A stretch of DNA of 64,000 nt from Galeopsis tetrahit (GCA_963675135.1 OY776134.1:59353740-59417739); one strand, 5' to 3'; positions 1 through 12,397 are shown, counted from the stretch's first letter. Made by a program: numbers and translations. The notes: generated from the letters alone by a model not told the origin.

Positions 1-2224
1 TGCCTTTATAAAAGGTGGTAGTTCTAAGGCATACAAATGTGCCTGGTTTAAGTTTTCAATTTCTTTAAAATGAGAAAACAAATTATATTATAAAAAAAAT
101 TAATTGTGAGGAAGCAGATATGGAGTGCCAGTCTGATGTGGCAATTAGCTCTAGACAACATCCACCCACGTAAAGTGTTTGCATTTCTTTTGGTAATGTA
201 CTTTAAAATCAACACTTAACTAGAATGCAAAGTTTTAGGTGTTCTTTTGGTATTTTTTCCCCACATATTTTGTCCTTCAATTGTGTTGTGGATGTAAAGT
301 ACTGCATTCATTGCTCAGTATAGACTGCAACGTTGTGGTGTCAGGACCAATTACTTGGATAACTTATTATGCTTTGATGAATGCTTTACAAACAAGTAAA
401 CTACATGTGATCTGCTCTGCCACTATCTTGGATCAACAGGGTCAGTTTGAATACTAATATCAGCACATTGTTACTATGACGGTGTAGTTTTATTATGTCA
501 TGAAAAATTCTGCTGTTGCTAGTGTATAACTTTTGAATCAATGCTTAACTATTGCTGAAAGTCCCTTAAGTTCAAATGTTCAACCAACTCTTACTTATTA
601 ATTCTACCAAAATTTTCAGGTCTTGATGAAGGAAAACAGAGGAGAAGATGTCGTGCAGAAGATGAGAAAAATATGCAGTGGCTTTTATCTGATGCTATTT
701 AGATGAATTATTCATATTTAGTATTTCATCTTCCTTGATCATAGACTAAGTACTTCCTTCAAAGAAACTATGAACATCTAGTGAAGTATTAGCGCCAAGA
801 AAGGAAATAATTTGAAGGTTGTGTATGCAACATGCTTGATACATCCTTTTCTTCTTTAAATATAAATTGAAGCTTTCATATATATTTTTTTACATATTTA
901 GCTTGCCTGCTATCTTACATTTCATTTTGCTTATGTTTTTGACTTCTTGGTGCAATACTCGGATACTGTTGAAGGTAAACTACCCTTGGTTCACACAAAC
1001 ATTCACATATTGCCTGTAAATATTGTCTGTAGATACTTTATCTGATGGTTAAATACCAATAGTATTTACTAGAGCAAAGCATGAACAGTAGTATGAAATG
1101 CATGCATTAAGTTACACTCGTAGGATTGCAAAATAACTATGAACTTTGTCCAAGGAGTAACTTTCATGAGAGGTCAAGTTACTTTTCTTTTGGGGTGTGT
1201 GTGTGTGTGTGTGGAGCAGATTATCTTCTGGGGTCAATTAACCTTTATAACAGTTGGTACTGGTATTGGGACTCAAAATAAGTTAATCGTTACCCATTTT
1301 ATTAACTATCTCCCCTCATATAATCATATCACTATTTCTCAACCAACAATTATTTTTTGTTTCCATTTGTTCCAAGATTAGAGCAGAATACTAACCTTGT
1401 AAGTAGTAACTATGATTTTCATTATCATTCTCATTAAATAATTTGAACCAAGCACCCATAGGAATCTTTTCACAGTGAATGGTGATTAGTTCATTAAATC
1501 ATGCTCAGTGAAAAACTACTACAAAAAGGGACTGCAAACCAGTACTTGTCTACATGCCACATGATGAAGGTATAAGTAAATTCTGAACTGAATATTAAAT
1601 GTTCCACTTATCAGAACTTCTTGGGGAAATTGATCTGGGTTTACTGTATGAATTTATTGAGAAAGCTTCATACTGCATTTCGCTTTTTCGTACGTTTAAC
1701 TTCAAACAGAAATACTGAACTAGATATGTGTGTGCGTGTATATATATATATGCATTAACGGAATAGAGTATGACGTAGATTAACCAGAAGATCGTAGAAT
1801 TTATGATATTGTGGGCATCTTTTATGATAACCATTCATGCTTGAAATGTATCTTAAATCTTAATGCCTGAAAGTTGGATAGGATCCCCTTCAGTAAGGTT
1901 GTAAGATACAAGATTCTCATTCAATGGGTATATGTATACATATATTATAAAGATGCATACGTTACCCCTGGAGAGAGAGAGAGAGAGGGGGGGGAAGACT
2001 TTTATGTATCTTCCACAATATAAGCTCCTATTCCAAGAAGCGGCAGATCTCATTGAATTGCTGCTGATGCAACTTTAACCAGAAAAGGCTGGTTACAATC
2101 AATGATCCTTATGAACTCTTCTCTAGGCTAATAAAGAAATAAAAATACATGCATGAAAAGTTAAAGAAAAGACTAGCAAACAAAGTAGAATTACTAGGAA
2201 AGATAGCTAGCTTTGTGCATGATG
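1..2224. other. Mostly non-coding stretch, no confident gene
   Basis: AT-rich sequence without a long or conserved reading frame. It holds a short GT run near 1194-1213, a TA run near 1740-1750 and a GA/G run near 1972-1995. A short possible terminal exon (620-702) is listed separately. The rest may be 3' untranslated or intergenic DNA of a gene that starts before the window; nothing in it identifies the product. Confidence 0.5.
620..702 (+). CDS. Possible last exon of an unidentified gene
   Basis: A splice-acceptor-like TTTTCAG ends at 619. After two bases, 26 codons run in frame to a TAG at 700-702, giving a short basic peptide (LDEGKQRRRCRAEDEKN...) ending in WLLSDAI. I do not recognise the family and cannot see the upstream exons convincingly. 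The call rests only on the acceptor and the short open frame, so it may be chance. Confidence 0.18.
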
Positions 2225-2539
2225 TCAATTATGCAAAGGATTCGGCCCGCTTGGAACTAGCCGCTTCTCAACGCCATATCTCGGGTCAATTTCACTTCCA
2301 TCCTCGCGCGGTGGTGGTTGCTGTGGCGGTGGATGGTGGAACTGCCATGGTTGACGGAAAACTTGAGACGGACTTGAAGGAAAAGAGAGTTGGTGATTGT
2401 GAAACCTGTGTAAGTTAGTAAAGGTTTCTTGTAAGGCTATTCTTGAACACTCAGCATTTGATGCTAACATGAGGACGATTATAATTCCGGTCGAAATCCA
2501 TCGGCTGGCGGTGGTGGTGGTTGACGATGAATTCGTCAT
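2225..2539 (-). CDS. CLE-family signalling peptide precursor (CLE9/CLE10 type)
   Basis: A single-exon gene for a 104-residue secreted precursor. The last 12 residues, immediately before the stop, read RLVPSGPNPLHN, the CLE dodecapeptide of the Arabidopsis CLE9/CLE10 type. In this family the peptide is cut out, hydroxylated/arabinosylated on proline, and perceived by LRR receptor kinases to control cell fate in meristems, xylem or stomata. I chose the start at 2539 (MTNSSSTTTT...) because it is followed by a hydrophobic stretch (about residues 16-30, WISTGIIIVLMLASNA) that looks like a signal peptide; the frame is open up to 2716, but that would put the signal sequence internally. Between signal and CLE box lies a variable His/Pro-rich linker, as is usual. 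The family assignment is firm; the exact orthologue is not. Confidence 0.9.
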   Translation of the reverse strand: MTNSSSTTTTASRWISTGIIIVLMLASNAECSRIALQETFTNLHRFHNHQLSFPSSPSQVFRQPWQFHHPPPQQPPPREDGSEIDPRYGVEKRLVPSGPNPLHN

Positions 2540-2628
2540 GAGAAAAAGGGAGAAACAAAAAGTATGGTGAGGTGAAAAACATGAAACAGAGGGTGGCAAT
2601 AAAGATGGTATAGGCCATGGGGTTGGGG

Positions 2629-2638
2629 TATTTAAAAA
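2629..2638 (-). promoter_or_regulatory. TATA-like box of the CLE gene
   Basis: Read on the minus strand the bases are TTTTTAAATA, about 90 bp upstream of the chosen ATG. Position and composition fit a plant TATA box, but AT-rich words are common here, so the call is tentative. Confidence 0.3.
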
Positions 2639-3319
2639 TGAAACAAGTGATCCATGAACCTTGTACTTGACACCATTAAATGCCCTAATTAATGAGGTTG
2701 CAATTTGTAGCACCAATTAATAAAAAGTAATATTTCTATTTTTTATTTTGATTTTAAGAGTTTTATATTTGAATTTTCAAGTTAATGAGGATTTAATATG
2801 TTGGTAATGAAGCCGACAAGTCTCTGTGAAAGCACCATCAAGAGAATAAGTGCTTGTATAAATAGGTGTAATTTGTTACAGCTTTCCTTCACATTTTTCG
2901 TGTTATCATAATGATAATAATCTGACAATCCCAGTGTATCATGTAGAAATTAGGGCCCCCTTGATTCTGATAAGTGAAGGAGACTAGACACGTTGGTTGA
3001 GTCGATACTTGAAGTTTGAACTTGACTTGAATTGCTTTTAATATTCAAATTTAATTTGTATATCTTAAAATGAAAATAATATTTTTATCAGCACCCTCAA
3101 AATCATTACTAATTTACTCAAATTGTCATTCACTGTATTCACACACAATCACTTTATATATACGTGAATCCCACGATACCTCGTAATACCCTCCAACACA
3201 TATACTTTATATATAAACAATTAATATTTTCAATATTTTGAAATTACCAAACTAATCTCACTCAACTTTTAAAGATACTACATACATTTCATTATGTTTG
3301 TTTTTTTATTGTTTTGTTG

Positions 3320-3568
3320 TACTCCCACCGTCCATGAAATGTAGTCCCATTGGAGTGGGATACATATTTTAAGAAAAATGTAGATAAAGTAAGTAGGGTA
3401 TTGTGGGGTCCATTGTGAATAAAGTGATTATTTGTGAATAAAATTGATGGTAATTTAAGTAATTAAGTGATGGTTGAAGGGTGATAGTTAAAAAAAAAGT
3501 ATGAGACTACATTTTGTGGACAAAAAATATAAGACAAATAAGATTATTTTTTATGGACGGAAAGAGTA
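3320..3568. mobile_element. Stowaway-like MITE (diverged)
   Basis: About 250 bp bounded by TA dinucleotides with imperfect terminal inverted repeats (CTCCCACCGTCCATGAAA at the left; a matching TGGACGGAAAGAG at the right). The ends resemble the CTCCCTCCGT terminus of Tc1/mariner-derived Stowaway MITEs. It contains no coding frame. Confidence 0.6.
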
Positions 3569-3672
3569 TAAAATTAAGGGATAATTTTAATTTACCCGTC
3601 AATTAATAAGAAAAAGAAAAGGAAATCTCAAACTTACTTCTATTATGGTGAAAGAGAGAGATGATAGAGGAA

Positions 3673-3941
3673 TACTCCCTCCGTTCTAGAGGAACTTGCA
3701 CCCTTGAAACGTAAAATGTGTAAGAAAAAGTGTAATGAGTGATGTTTTGATGGGTAGTTTTGTAAACTTTTATGAATAAAGTAAAGTAAAAAGTAGATTG
3801 AGTGTGGAAAAATAATGGCATATGGATAAATATGAGTATATTTTAAGGGTGAGGGTTATGAATATATTTCTTTTTATAGAGTGTGCATATGGGACATCCA
3901 TATATAGAAAGTGTGCAAATTCCCGTAGGACGGAGGGAGTA
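3673..3941. mobile_element. Stowaway-like MITE, family copy 1
   Basis: Starts with TACTCCCTCCGTTCTAG and ends with GGACGGAGGGAGTA, so it has terminal inverted repeats and a TA target duplication. The interior (GTGTAAGAAAA..., TTTTGTAAACTTTTATG..., GGCATATG) is nearly the same as in the element at 30938-31224, which makes these two copies of one subfamily. Confidence 0.85.
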
Positions 3942-4455
3942 CATAAGAATAGTTTTCAATAAAAATGGAAAATTGTAAAAATATATTGGCTAATTTAGGA
4001 AAAAAACGTGAAAAGAATAATTAAAACGAAAAATATTTTTTTTAAAACGAAAAATATTTTGTAACAAAATATAAGACCAACTAACTACCCCTACAACTTG
4101 GAAATATTAATGTAATAATTATCAACATTGTAATAGAGCTGAGGCTATGACAATCATACATGGGGGAAAATAATGCTTAATCCAACCATTGCTCGAATAC
4201 AAATACAAGGACACCATGAATATCCATCCATATCAAATATATGCTTCCTTTAACATGAGCAACAAGCTACTAATCCGTATTAAATGGTGAAAACAGTACA
4301 TTCAGTAAAGACAGTAACAACTATAGATCGAAATTGGAATGTGCCTAGAAAAGCTATCTTACAATTGAAGCATGCAAGTACAATATTGAAATGTTACAAG
4401 GTCGATGATAGCAAGGTCCAGATAAATGTCAAACAACAGTCAGAACGGCCGCCTT

Positions 4456-7266
4456 CTATTTTCCAAGCAGACGACGTGTACGCTGATTAGCACCTTTCAC
4501 TCGGAAATTTAGTTCATCTACATCATCATGAACGTGATCCAAAGCTTTTCCGTGCCTGTATTTGCAAACCATGCCCAAAAGAACCAATTGTTATCTACTT
4601 AAAAAAAAAAACTGTAATGCATGCTAGTACATGAGATTATGTGGGGTGGGGTGAGGATGGGGGGGGGGGGGGGGGGGGGTCGAGCCCTTTTTGCTGAGTC
4701 CTTTACTTTAGTTTTTATAATTATTTTAATATTAAAAAAATTATAATATTTTTTTATCAAATTATCAAAAAACTCGCCCAATTATCAAAAAACTTTGAAG
4801 CTACTTAAAAATTACTACATCTAATAAGCTTTTGAAACAACTTATAAGATGTTAGAGCTCATAAGATGTTTAGAGCTTAGCCAAACGAGCTCTTCATAGT
4901 ACGAGGTAGGATGGCTAACCTATCAATTTCGCATCCCATGTCAATAGCCATATCCTTCAACTCCCCTAGAATATTGCTTAAATCTGAAAGGGCATCATCT
5001 TGTTTCTCCTTCTCTACCTGTCATAGTACAATTGCAGAATGTCTAAGAAATGACGTATCAAGACTCTGAAAGAATGCTCCATGAAATTAACCAGCTAAAC
5101 AAAGTTCTCTAGATAATACAGACTGTGTAAGTAAATATTTGCAGAAAGGAACAAACATGATAAGAACAGAGGCTACAATGTACTTCATCTGAAGGCAATC
5201 GTCAAATTGCAGATCTAGCTCAATAAGACAAGACCATATCTTGATCCAGTGATATTTAAAAGACCGCAGAAATTAATGTACTACTACATAATAGTAATCT
5301 CAACCACACAGTGTTCTAGAATATGATGACATACCTCTACTTTCTGCAAAGCATTTGTGGATTCAGGAGAGAGTGCACGTGTAGGAGTACGTTCCTTTCT
5401 TGCAGAAGTCAATCCCAATTTCTCCCTCTGCTCTAAGTGGTTACCCTTTCTTTGTACAGGATCATCTATACGCCCATCAAATTGTGAAACCAAAAATCAT
5501 GAAACAAATTTTAGATTAAAGCCTGCCCACTTGCCTACATCATGATATGACAAAGAGACTATTGCAGACATGTTTCACAAGAATGTTAAGGATATGTTTG
5601 ATTTGGGATTTAGTGGATTTAGAAATCTGGATTTCAAAATCTTGATAAATAGCACTGGTGTGTTTGTTTTGAGATAAAGAAAATGATTGTACCTTTGGTA
5701 ATTACAGGGCCCATAATAGGGCGAGTCCTCCTAGGCTTCCATGTCCTGGAGAATATGCCCCCAAGACTTCCCAAAAGCTTCTCACCCTAAAAACAATCAG
5801 ACATAATATGAGACCTTAAATGATTAATGATGAAAAAAATAAAGCTCCGCCAGATTTACTTAGTAAAATAACAGCAAGATGTAGCAACTTCAATATTGGA
5901 TAGTACTATATGCTATTTAAAGTAAATCCTGACATTCTTTAAGTTCAGTTGGTACTTGGTAGATTCAGTGTAACAGCTGTATTAATTTGACCATGCCTGG
6001 ATCCACTTTAGACATCTTTTATTATACATTTATACGAACTAACAAAAGAAAAGGATAACAATTTTCAATATATACAGAGTATTTAAGAGAGCAAACGAAA
6101 GAAGTGACATTACAGGAGCCTGCATCATTCCCAGTCAAAAGGACAATTCTATATCCATTAGGAGAGTTGGTTAACCAAAACATTAGTTACCGATGCTAAT
6201 GAGGCTCAGATTACAATATGGATTTTGGAAAACTAGTTGAATTGGATCTAGAAAAGCATGGAGTTTGGAAAACTAGTTGAATTGGATACTGATCCAAAAC
6301 ACTAAAAAGCTAGTAGGTTTTAGCATCAGAATTCCATAAGACAAATTTGTTCTAAGAACCATTCAAGTATAATCAAGAGCCCAAGATACTTTTGTAACGT
6401 TAAATCCTCATACAATTAACACTTCATGCACCCTCTCTGCAAGGAATAAAATGCCAACGATAATTTGAAGAATTTATGCAGATTATGCTACCATTAAACA
6501 TAAGCTTGAACTTTTTTGAAATTCGAAATAAGATGAACTTGATACAAGATAAGCTTGATTTTTTTTTTTTATGATGGCAATATTAATGAAAGATTTACGT
6601 TCAAAGAAAGATGAAAGGATATTACGTCCTTGAATTTTACTGCTCTATAGAGTTTTCACTTGGAAGTATTGCTTATGTTTCTGAAATAAACTTGATGGAA
6701 GATAAGCTTGAACTTTTTGATGATAGTACACACCGAGATTACTAAAAGTAATACTTGATAAGACATACCCTGCTAAGGTCATGATCCATGTCAGCGGCAA
6801 CCATGTGAGTTTTTGTAATTTGCTCTCCCTGCTGATGCAGTGTGACCAACGTTTTAGTCGCATCTTCTCTAATTTCCTCAGCAAGCTTGAGGCAATCGTT
6901 AACAGTCTTTGTAGTCTCTTCAGCTTTATATACAGCATAATTTTCCATCTCCTGGACAGACTGGTTCTCTAGTCCTCCCACGTCACGAAAATCACTCCTA
7001 TACCTATTTTTGGCTGCTGAAGAAACACTGCTTTTAGATGGAGGGGTACCTTTTACCTCACCATCATCAAAAGGATTTGTGCTAACATCTGATGTAAGAA
7101 GTGAAGGTTCAGAAGATGTACTTCCAGAGGTTTTAATAGATGGTTGCTTGTTATCCAACTCATCATCAGAATCAAAAGGATTAGTATTGGTACTAACAGG
7201 AAGCTTGGGATTGGATGAGTTGTGTTTAGGGATACCCTGTATGGGGGATTTCTTTAAACCATACAT
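4456..7266 (-). CDS. SNAP33: SNAP25-homologous SNARE protein, SNAP33 type
   Basis: A Qb+Qc SNARE of 306 residues. Coding exons (minus strand): 7266-6769, 5786-5693, 5465-5335, 5017-4920, 4555-4456; all junctions are GT-AG and the frame is continuous. Plant SNAP33 pairs with syntaxins such as SYP111/SYP121 and VAMP72 at the plasma membrane and cell plate for secretion, cytokinesis and defence. Supporting sequence: N-terminal MYGLKKSP, two acidic NPFDSDDE/NPFDDG motifs, the conserved block around FRDVGGLENQSVQE, the first SNARE helix with the layer glutamine in LHQQGEQITKTH (about residues 145-156), DHDLSR-GEKLLGSLGGIF across the first junction, and the C-terminal SNARE helix DALSDLSNILGELKDMA...LDHVHDDVDELNFRV ending RRLLGK. 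Arabidopsis SNAP33 is 300 residues, so this looks complete. A 5' UTR intron is likely: a minus-strand donor near 7930 and an acceptor (TTTTCAG) just upstream of the ATG. Paralogues SNAP29/SNAP30 cannot be excluded. Confidence 0.92.
4659..4679. repeat. Poly-G tract inside a SNAP33-type intron
   Basis: A run of about 20 G (sense strand C) within the last intron of the SNARE gene. It may be a true mononucleotide tract or partly an assembly artefact. Confidence 0.8.
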
Positions 7267-8204
7267 TTTGTGCTACTGAAAAGAACACAAAGGGCGATGC
7301 TATTAAGCTAGCCCAGGAAAGGACCTTACTGAAATCAAGATGAACCTGAAACTTACATAGAAGCAAGTATATCAAGACTTATGAACATGCTTACTGTTAA
7401 TAAGACACACATTGATAGTTGAGCAATAAATATCTAGGTTATTTCTCCAATCAGAAAACCTCAACATTCAGATAGTATATTTTCTTTACTATTTCTTCCA
7501 AGATTAAAAAAAGAAAGCCGAAGTATAGTAATCTTCATCTCACAACAAGAAACAAGTCAAATCGGCAAATTGGCCCAATAACTGCCCTAAATACAACCCA
7601 CAAATTGAGAATTCTTAAACAAAAATAAAATAAAAAATTAATTCAAGTAGCAAAGGTTAAAACGCATATAAAAGCAGCAGACTACTCCACCCTGAAACTA
7701 AAATCAAAACATTGATTGCCTACAGATTAATCAACTCAACCAAAGTAACTGACAATAAAAAATCGCATCATCTCCTGAAGCAATTTTAGCATACACTACA
7801 CGGGGTTCTGAGGAATTAATATCTGATTACTAGTTTAAACTAAAAAAAGTAGGGGGAACGGAATCTGAGCAATGCTTCTTCAGATAAACACAAGTTTAAT
7901 TCCGATCTTAAAAAGAATTAGAAGGAATACCTGAATTGAAGATTGAGAGAAGGCTCCGCTTGTAACGCTCCTTTCTAAAATAAATTCATCCAATCTAGAC
8001 TAGAGCGACAAAATGAAGTGTTGGAACTTTTGAAATGGCTGTACGAAAAAATAAACGGGAAAATGTTTTTTTTTTTTTTTAATTTCAAATAGAGGAGCGT
8101 TCAATTAATTTGATGATAAGAGTGATCCATATATAAGATTAGAAGTGCGATAAAAGGAAATAGATAAACAAGAAATAAATATAAACCATAAATAAAAAGA
8201 TTGT

Positions 8205-8458
8205 TACCTACCCTTGGTCCTAAATTTTCACACTTTTCTTTTTCGTACGCGTCCCACAATAACTTGTACATTGTTAAAATGAAAAATCTTTATAAACTCC
8301 ACCCTCACAATATTTTCAATTTTACACAAATGTCATTACTTTTTCTTCACACATATACAAAAGTCAACTCATTTTTTACTTTATACATAAAGTTTTACAA
8401 AATTATCCTTCAAAACTCCATTCATTATTTAACTTTCTTAATTTATATTCTCTAATAG
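8205..8458. mobile_element. Degenerate Stowaway-like MITE
   Basis: Interior words (ATGTCATTACTTTT, TTTATACATAAAGTTTTACAAAATTATCC and CAACTCATTTTTTACTTTATAC-like) match the reverse complement of the MITEs at 3673 and 30938, but the termini are eroded. It lies upstream of the SNARE gene's 5' end. Confidence 0.4.
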
Positions 8459-8810
8459 TCGGCAGGTAATAAATTTATAATTGAATTGGAAATATTACAT
8501 TTGTAAAAAAATCTTTTGTGTCATTATTATTTTAATATTTGTCACCTACTGTTTTAAACATTTATTTTTTACACCTCAATACCTCATGTCATTATCTCTC
8601 AAGTAAGGTAGAAATACTCATATTATTTCTTATAAAAGTTAATTTTATCACATTTAATATTAATAAATAATTCTACATTAAATCTGGTGCATATAAAAGT
8701 TAATTTTATCATATTTAATATTAATAAATAATTCTATCTTAAAACTCATGCAAATAGTAAATGTTCAATTTATAATAATGAAACTGAGGAAATATGTATT
8801 ACTCACGCTT

Positions 8811-8821
8811 GTGCAATATTG
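8811..8821. repeat. Target-site duplication of the LINE, left copy
   Basis: GTGCAATATTG directly before a T-run; the same 11 bases occur at 11732-11742 at the other end of the LINE. Confidence 0.85.
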
Positions 8822-11731
8822 TTTTTTTTTTTTGGACAAAAGGAGAAACCTAGTACATGAAGCTTCAAGAAAACAGGATCTAGGTTTCAAACTCTCGTAT
8901 CTCCAACTCTGTCTTGAGAATTGGTAGTACCGACCGCTTGTTGCGCCAGAAGATGGGCGTGCTTGTTACTCTCTCGGTTAATATGTAAAAATTTACACAC
9001 TACAAATTTTTGTTGAATCTTTTTGATCCTCCGAGCAATCAAATTTTCCGGTCCTCTAAAACAATCTTCTTTATTATTCCCACAAATGGCCGCTGCTTGC
9101 GTTGAATCAGTTTTGATAACAAAACTGTGAATTTCTTTATCATATGCCATTAATAATGTCGTTTCAATAGCCATGAGTTCGGATCCTAGCGGGCTTCACT
9201 ATGGTGGGATTTTCCTCGAGAAGGAGTCGAGTCTAACTCCCTCCTGATTGTACATGACGCCTCCAACACCATATCTATGCTTTTCTTGGTTAAAAGCTCC
9301 ATCCACCTCTGCATAGAAAGGCCAGCTGCCCTCGTGTAGTTTGTCCTGAGAAATGACACCTCCACCATTCGTTTCCCTCGAGACTCTCCTCTTGATTGTA
9401 TCTTGATAAACTCTCAAGTATTCAACCACTTGATTCCCCGTATGATCCTTGACCTTGCATCTAGGAGGGTTTTGATTATGAACAATTTGGCATCTCTCCT
9501 TCCAAACTCCCCATGCGATCATAAAGATTTTTTCAAATTCAATCAAGGCCACAGACTTTCTAAGATGCATGATAAAATCAATTGTCGACAAAAACTGACC
9601 TTGCTTGATAAAATGCCAGAACTGCTGTAGTTTCCAAACTTGCCTAACTCCCTTGCATAGGAAAATGGCATGGACTGTAGAAGGACAATGAGCTCTGCAC
9701 AATCCGCAGATAGGAAGAATTGGAACATGATGCGATGCAATGTTTCCTTCCGTAGCCACAATATCCATGCACATTTTTCAACCAAAAATACGAACTTTTG
9801 GGGGTAAGTCTAAATTCCAAAGAAACTTCCACCATGATTTTGAAGATTCATTCTTTGAAGTTCCTGGGATATCTGAGGTGATCCTTGTCATGTTTATGCT
9901 CTCCCAATAGCCTGATTTAACTGAATAGTTTCCTTTAGAGTCATGATTCCAGTACCTTTCATCTTCATCCTCCTGACCTCCCACCAAAGTTTTTAAAATG
10001 CCCTCTACTTCAAATGACCAAAATGCAAGCTGAAGCAAGTCCTTTTTCCATTGTCTATCAGCATCCAAAAAGAATGAGATGTTGTGTCCTGCTGCTATTC
10101 TAGACTTAATCATTCCTTTCTCCAGACCATGAACCCAGACATGTTTGAATAACGACACCTTCTGTCCATTGCCTACAGTCCATCGAATACCACTTTGAAG
10201 AATTGGAAAACTGGAGGTAAGGGATCTCCAGACAAATGATGAGTTACTCCCAACTTGAGACTCCAATATGTCACAATGCTTGAAATATCTTGCTTTAAAG
10301 ACCTTTGCAATCAATGACTCAGGTTTGGTCATCAATCTCCAAACCTGTTTCGCCAATAGAGCTTAATTGAAGTGATGCATTTTTCTGAATCCCATACCCC
10401 CTTCTTCTTTCGACTGGCACATCTTATCCCATCGAATCTAGTGTAATTTGTTGTGCCCTTGAGCATTTCCCCACCAGAAATTTGCAATAACTCTTTCCAT
10501 ATCTGAACACAATTGCATGGGGATTTTGAAGCAAGACATGGCATAAGTGGGAATTGCTTGAAGGACTGCCTTAATTAGCACTTCTTTACCCCCCTCAGAG
10601 AAATATTTGTTCTTCCAATTGTCCACTTTACTCTTCATTCTATCCAGTAAATACGCAAATTGAAGTCTTTTGCCTCTAAGAGAAAAAGTAGGAAGTCCTA
10701 GGTATATGCTGTGTCCCTGGGTATGGTTTACTTGGAAAATATTGGAAATTTGCATCTTAATATTGTTGCTGGTATTTGGACTGAACAAAACTGATGATTT
10801 GACCTGAAGCCCTTTCGTATTTCAACAATGTTAGCTTTAATTGATCCGCATATTCAGGTTTGGCTTTAAAGAATACAATACTATCATCTGCGAAAAGAAG
10901 ATGAGTAATCATGGGGGCCGACCGTGCAATCTTGATGCCTTCCAATATACCCTGATTTGTCAACTGATTGATGTGCGTAGACAATGCTTGAGCACAAAGA
11001 ACAAAGAGAAATGGGGATAGAGGGTCCCCTTGTCTAAGGCCTCGAGTTGGGGTAAAGCCTTTCACAATCGAGCCATTGACATTAAAAGAATATGTCACCG
11101 AGGAGATACACTTCCCAATCAAAAGAACAAATTTATCAGAAAAACCAATACTTCTCATCTGTTTATCCAAAAAAGACCATTTAATACGATCGTATGCTTT
11201 ACTCATATCAAGTTTGAGGGCCGCATATCCTGTCGAGCTCTTGTTACCTCTCAGCCAATGCATGCATTCATAACTAATAAGGATATTATCAACGATTTGC
11301 CTATCCTTAATGAATGCACTTTGATTTTCATCAACTATTTCCGGCATAATCACAGCAAGACGATTGGCAATGGTTTTGGCAATAATTCTGTAAAAAAGAT
11401 TGCAAAGGCTAATGTGCCTATAGTGAGCTGGACTATAAGGTGATTTGATCTTCGGAATCAATGAAATAGTCGTATTATTCCAAACCGATAAATCTCCTTG
11501 AAGGTTGAGAATATTGTGAGCTGCTTGGAGAACCGACTCCCCGACTATATCCCAGTTTTTTTGAAAAAAACGAGCATTGAAGCCATCGGGTCCTGGAGCT
11601 TTATTTGGATTTAAATCAAAAACAGCCTTTTTAATCTCCAACTTTGAGTAATCTCCATCCAGAAATCTGTTCATGTCCTGCGAAACTATCTCTTGATTAT
11701 TAGCCGTTAAGGAGTGAATTTCTGGAATAGA
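8822..11731 (-). mobile_element. 5'-truncated L1-type LINE retrotransposon
   Basis: About 2.9 kb on the minus strand, with a poly-A tail (T-run 8822-8833 on the plus strand) and the 11-bp target duplication GTGCAATATTG on both sides. It carries the C-terminal part of a plant L1 ORF2: reverse transcriptase, a zinc-knuckle-like linker (zf-RVT type) and an RNase H domain. The element begins inside the RT region at 11731, so the endonuclease and ORF1 are missing; this is the usual result of incomplete target-primed reverse transcription. It inserted between the SNARE gene and the coiled-coil gene. Confidence 0.92.
8887..11731 (-). pseudogene. LINE ORF2 remnant (RT, zinc-knuckle linker, RNase H)
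   Basis: The largest open part (11731 down to about 10780) shows RT motifs NKAPGPDGF, LIPKIKSP, QSAFIKDRQI, LDMSKAYDRI, GLRQGDPLSPFLF and the catalytic FADD. The frame then shifts: 10788-10438 holds the RT thumb region (RGKRLQFAYLLDRM, FWWGNAQG), 10356-9778 and 9774-9199 the linker (WWKFLWNLDLPPKVRIFG, then CGLCRAHCPSTVHAIFLC) and the start of RNase H (YAEVDGAFNQEKHRYGVGG), and 9174-8887 the RNase H end (IKTDSTQAA, the catalytic TD pair; NRESNKHAHLLAQQA). At least three frame changes or stops separate the parts, so no functional polyprotein is made. Confidence 0.9.
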
Positions 11732-11742
11732 GTGCAATATTG
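11732..11742. repeat. Target-site duplication of the LINE, right copy
   Basis: GTGCAATATTG, identical to 8811-8821. It defines the 5' truncation point of the LINE. Confidence 0.85.
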
Positions 11743-11809
11743 TTATCCCTCCATCCATATTCATATGTATGTATAAAGTAAATAAAACGAATTATATAAT
11801 GGTATCTAA

Positions 11810-11830
11810 TCTACATAAGAGCTTTTTATT
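11810..11830. repeat. Target-site duplication of the retroposon, left copy
   Basis: A 21-bp sequence containing CTACATAAGAGCTTTTTATT; an identical copy lies at 12398-12418 just after the A tail. Confidence 0.92.
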
Positions 11831-12397
11831 TTCTGTATTTATTTTAGTTTTTTATTTTCTTGCTTTTTTAGTTGTTTCTGTTTTTTCTGGTTGATTTCTG
11901 CAGATTTTTTATTTTCTTAGAATAGATGTTCAGTTTTTGTTCCGAAACCCCTTCCCCCTTTTGTGGTGGTTTTTCTTCCCTTGTGGTGTTTCCTCCGGTG
12001 TTTCTTCCCGGGTGGTGTTTGGCAGTGCCTTGAGCTCTTTTGGTGTTGCCTTTGTGGAGTTTGGGGATTTTGTGATGTTGGGTGGTTGGTTCCTAATTTT
12101 TTTTTTTTTTTTTTGACTGACCCTTGGATGTTAAGGCGCTTGGTGATTCTTTGTCTTTATTTTTCTATCTTTAGACTTCTTGATTTGTTGATACCTTAGT
12201 GTGGGGTGTCTCGATTCGAGAAATTGAGATCTATGCTTTTGTTGTGGATAAAGTATTCACTCATTGAATTACTTCCTCACAATTGGTGGTGACAACGACG
12301 CCGTTTGAAATTGTCTGGTTTGAAGATCTTGAGATTAGAGCTTGGATTAGATTTTTGTTATATGATCTTTGTAACCATGTCAAAAAAAAAAAAAAAA
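11831..12397 (+). mobile_element. A-tailed non-LTR retroposon, copy 1
   Basis: About 567 bp in plus orientation ending in about 15 A (12382-12397), bounded by a perfect 21-bp target duplication. It is T-rich in its first half and has no long conserved reading frame. Its 3' half contains ACCTTAGTGTGGGG, TGTCTCG, TTGAGA, TTCCTCACAATTGG and ends TTTGTAACCATGTC before the A tail. The element at 43300-43786 shares these blocks in the same order. It is either a SINE-like element or the 3' end of an L1-type LINE different from the one next door; the missing tRNA-like head favours a truncated LINE. Confidence 0.85.

Noticed and set aside
2540..2716. N-terminal extension of the CLE precursor
   Set aside because: It would bury the signal peptide 75 residues inside; a TATA-like box lies within this extension.
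11030..11443. 137-codon plus-strand frame within the LINE
   Set aside because: It is the antisense shadow of the RT domain.
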